In this document: in pieces, positions 61,798 through 64,000 of the stretch
Position numbering within the stretch: position 1 is the first letter of the stretch
Layout: each line of letters starts with the position of its first letter
Source: JAAYYY01 sp964579295
Lineage (GTDB): Bacteria; Chloroflexota; Anaerolineae; Promineifilales; Promineifilaceae
NCBI GenBank assembly: GCA_964579295.1
Contig: CAZOGK010000006.1
Coordinates: 60,355-124,354, forward strand
Length of the DNA stretch: 64,000 nt
Direction of reading: 5' to 3'
Notes under the pieces: generated by a model
What the model saw: the letters and a program-made list of their open reading frames with translations, nothing else
Databases searched by the model: none
Told to the model about the DNA's origin: nothing
Position numbers and translations under genes: made by a program

Positions 61798-63735
61798 TCA
61801 GGCGCGCAGCAGGCGCATGCCGTTTAGAATGACGACGAGGACAGACGCTTCATGGACGAGCATGCCCCCCGCCATATGCACCTGGCCGAGCATCACGCCG
61901 GCTAGCAAGATGGTGACCGTCGCCAGGGCAATCGCCACGTTCTGGCGAATGTTGCCCAGCGTGGCATGGGAGAGCCTGATGGCCTCCGGCAGCCTGAGTA
62001 GGTCGTCGGCCATGAGGGCCATGTCCGCTGTTTCCAGCGCAATGTCCGTGCCGGCCGCGCCCATGGCGATGCCGATGCCCGCCGCCGCCAGCGCCGGGGC
62101 GTCGTTAATGCCGTCGCCGACCATGGCGACGACGTGCCCTCTGGCCTGAAGCTGGCGGATGATGTCCAGCTTGTCCTCGGGCAGCAACCCGGCGGCAATA
62201 TCGGTGATGCCTGTTTGCCGGCCAATCACCTCAGCCGTGCCCCGGTTATCGCCGGTCAGCATGACGATCTCTTTGACGCCGGCGGCGCGCAGCTGGCTGA
62301 CCATCTCCGCCGCGTCCGGGCGCACGGTATCGGCAACGCCCAGCACGCCAATCACCTGTCCGGCGCGGGCTACCAGCACGGCCGTCTTGCCATCTTCCTG
62401 CAGCCGCCGGCGCGTTTCCTCGGCGTGCCGCGGAACGGGAATCTCCAACCGCTCCAGCAGCCCGGGCGTGCCGACGGCAATCGTCTGCCCCTCAAAGGTA
62501 GCGACGACGCCCTGCCCGGTAAAGGTCTCGAACTGGTCGGCAGCCGGCAGTGGCGGCAGTTCGCGCGCCGCCTCCAGGATGGCGCCGGCCAGCGGATGTT
62601 CCGAGCCGGCTTCGGCGATGGCCGCCCAGCGGAGCAGCTCGTCTTCGGCGCCGGCCGCGGCCGCTCGTTCTGCAGCCAGGATTGCGGCGCCAGCGGGCGC
62701 GGCCAGCGCCGCGGCCATTGGCGTCGCCGCCAGCGCTATTACGTCGGTCACCCGGGGGCGGCCGGCCGTGAGCGTGCCCGTCTTGTCCAGCGCCAGCGCC
62801 GAGATCTTGCCGGCGTTCTCCAGATAGTCGCCGCCTTTGATGAGGATGCCGCGCTGCGCTGCCCGGCCGATGCCGGCGACGATAGAGACGGGCGTGGAGA
62901 TGACCAGCGCGCCGGGGCAGCCGATGACCAGCAGAGTCAGGGCCAGGCGGATGTCGCCGCTGACCAGAAAGGCCACAGCGCTGAGGGCGATGATGGCCGG
63001 CGTGTACCAGCGGGCAAAGCGCTCGATGAAGCGCTGCGTGGGCGCCTTCTCTTCCTGCGCCTCTTCCACACGGCGGATAATGCGCGCCAGCGTCGTGTCG
63101 GCGCCGACGCCGGTCGCCTCTAGCTGCAGCAGGCCGGCCTGGTTAATCGTGCCGGCGAAGACGGCGTCGCCCGTGACCTTCTCCACCGGCAATGGCTCGC
63201 CCGTAATAGCGCTTTCGTCCACGACGGAGCGGCCGGCGCTGACCCGGCCATCGACCGGGATCTTGCCGCCGGGCTTGACCAGAACGGTCTCGCCGGTAGC
63301 CACGTCATAGGGCGCCACCTCCACCTGCTCGCCGTCGCGCAGGACGATGGCCACAGCCGGCGCCAGCTCCAACAGCCCCTGCAGCACCTGCCGGGTGCGG
63401 TCCAGGGTGCGCGCTTCCAGATAGGCGCCGAGCAGGAAGAGGAAAGTGACGGCAGCCGCTTCCCAGGCTTCGCCGATGATCAGCGCGCCGCCGGCGGCGA
63501 TGGTCACCAGCAGCTCGATGCTGACGTGACGGCTGCGCAGGCTGTGCCAGGCGCGCAGGGCAATGTCGCTGCCGGCCACCAGCGCGGCCAGGGCCATCAT
63601 CACAGCGTACCAGGTCTCCTGCAGCAGCAGATGCCGGGCGCCGAGGGCGGCGAGGATCAGCGACCCGCTGGCGATCATCAGCACGCGGCGCCGCCGCCCC
63701 GGATGGCGCCACGCGGCGAGGTAGGAAGTAAGCAC
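61798..63735 (-). CDS. P1B-type heavy-metal-transporting ATPase
   Basis: 645 aa from GTG 63735 (GAGGAG upstream). P-type ATPase: phosphorylation motif DKTGTLT, TGEPLPVEK, TGDN, GDGINDAPAL, and the HP motif SEHPLA. The membrane motif in helix 6 is GCPGALVIS, i.e. C-P-G rather than the usual CPC. The last helix has HEASVLVVILNGMRLLR, like Zn/Cd/Pb exporters, so the cargo may be one of these or copper. No N-terminal metal-binding domain is present; a separate HMA-domain gene is 11 nt upstream in the operon. Exports or delivers metal; near nirK it could serve copper balance. Confidence 0.9.
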   Translation of the reverse strand: MLTSYLAAWRHPGRRRRVLMIASGSLILAALGARHLLLQETWYAVMMALAALVAGSDIALRAWHSLRSRHVSIELLVTIAAGGALIIGEAWEAAAVTFLFLLGAYLEARTLDRTRQVLQGLLELAPAVAIVLRDGEQVEVAPYDVATGETVLVKPGGKIPVDGRVSAGRSVVDESAITGEPLPVEKVTGDAVFAGTINQAGLLQLEATGVGADTTLARIIRRVEEAQEEKAPTQRFIERFARWYTPAIIALSAVAFLVSGDIRLALTLLVIGCPGALVISTPVSIVAGIGRAAQRGILIKGGDYLENAGKISALALDKTGTLTAGRPRVTDVIALAATPMAAALAAPAGAAILAAERAAAAGAEDELLRWAAIAEAGSEHPLAGAILEAARELPPLPAADQFETFTGQGVVATFEGQTIAVGTPGLLERLEIPVPRHAEETRRRLQEDGKTAVLVARAGQVIGVLGVADTVRPDAAEMVSQLRAAGVKEIVMLTGDNRGTAEVIGRQTGITDIAAGLLPEDKLDIIRQLQARGHVVAMVGDGINDAPALAAAGIGIAMGAAGTDIALETADMALMADDLLRLPEAIRLSHATLGNIRQNVAIALATVTILLAGVMLGQVHMAGGMLVHEASVLVVILNGMRLLRA

Positions 63736-63746
63736 GATAGGCTCCT

Positions 63747-63962
63747 CTAAAAGGCCGAAGGCTGCGCTTCGTAGCCAGCCTCGCGGACGGCGGAAACCAG
63801 CTCAGGCACTGCGGCCTGCACCGGGTCGTGCTCGACCTCGATGCGGCCGGTGTTGAAATGAACAGTGGCGCTGGCAACGCCGGGAAGGGCGCCGAGCGCT
63901 TTTTCGATCTTAGCGACACATGAGGGGCAGCTTAGCTCACGACTACGCAGAATTGTCTTCAC
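63747..63962 (-). CDS. HMA-domain metal-binding protein (CopZ-like)
   Basis: 71 aa from GTG 63962 (AAGGAG upstream). The ferredoxin-like HMA fold begins MKTILRSRELSCPSCVAKIEKAL with the metal-binding C-x2-C (C12 and C15), followed by GVASATVHFNTGRIEVEHDP and AGYEAQPS. It replaces the N-terminal HMA domain that the ATPase lacks; such stand-alone proteins hand metal to the pump or regulate it. Co-transcribed with the ATPase gene. Confidence 0.92.
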   Translation of the reverse strand: MKTILRSRELSCPSCVAKIEKALGALPGVASATVHFNTGRIEVEHDPVQAAVPELVSAVREAGYEAQPSAF

Positions 63963-64000
63963 GGTATTTTCACTCCTTTTGTTACTCTGACGGCTCCTTT

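Overview
The window is a scaffold piece (three 100-N gaps) from a GC-rich bacterium, most plausibly a Chloroflexota member of the Anaerolineae/Caldilinea kind. This is inferred from the gene repertoire: 7TM sensor stubs with a SpoIIE phosphatase, a SARP-type regulator with an AAA and TPR body, DUF4173/DUF1361 membrane proteins, Pro/Thr-rich lipoproteins and degenerate 7-nt intergenic repeats. No rRNA, tRNA, transposase or CRISPR array was seen. Only a few short gene starts are GTG or TTG; most have clear Shine-Dalgarno sequences, but several genes look leaderless.

Layout. 0-7.9 kb (minus strand): a partner-switching signalling block made of a STAS antagonist (partial), a SpoIIE-type phosphatase fused to an HATPase module, a flavin disulfide oxidoreductase, two 7TM sensor stubs around a lipoprotein, and a small DUF6220-like protein. 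The sensor stubs end, and the phosphatase begins, inside what looks like one GAF domain, and a 15-nt motif recurs in front of three transcription units here and once more at 46.96 kb. 8-16.8 kb (plus): SARP-like regulator, ARMT1-like phosphatase, SDR, then a tightly overlapped transketolase / ribulose-phosphate epimerase / sugar epimerase operon. 16.8-19.9 kb: a gingipain-type C25 protease.

20-46 kb is a large surface-glycan locus: three Wzy/WaaL-like proteins, a GT-C glycosyltransferase, a Wzz-like co-polymerase, a nucleotidyltransferase, a CapD/PglF dehydratase, a PglE-like aminotransferase, a PglC-like initiating transferase, three GT4 enzymes, two sulfotransferases, a Wzx flippase, a TPR protein, a B12-type radical SAM enzyme, an FG-GAP surface protein and galE. 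The stretch from about 29.2 to 38.4 kb is visibly lower in GC, suggesting an imported glycan cassette that probably makes a sulfated polysaccharide.

46-57.7 kb holds housekeeping and accessory genes: metallophosphoesterase, a secreted alpha/beta hydrolase, Nudix, S10 peptidase, a VOC protein, DUF1361 + DUF4173 + a 30-residue membrane protein, and a NarL-type two-component pair. 57.7-59.6 kb carries small membrane/secreted proteins of unknown role behind a promoter overlapped by a LexA-like palindrome. 60-64 kb carries a copper nitrite reductase fused to an extra cupredoxin domain, with a perfect FNR/Dnr-type palindrome upstream, and a P1B metal ATPase with its own HMA-domain protein.
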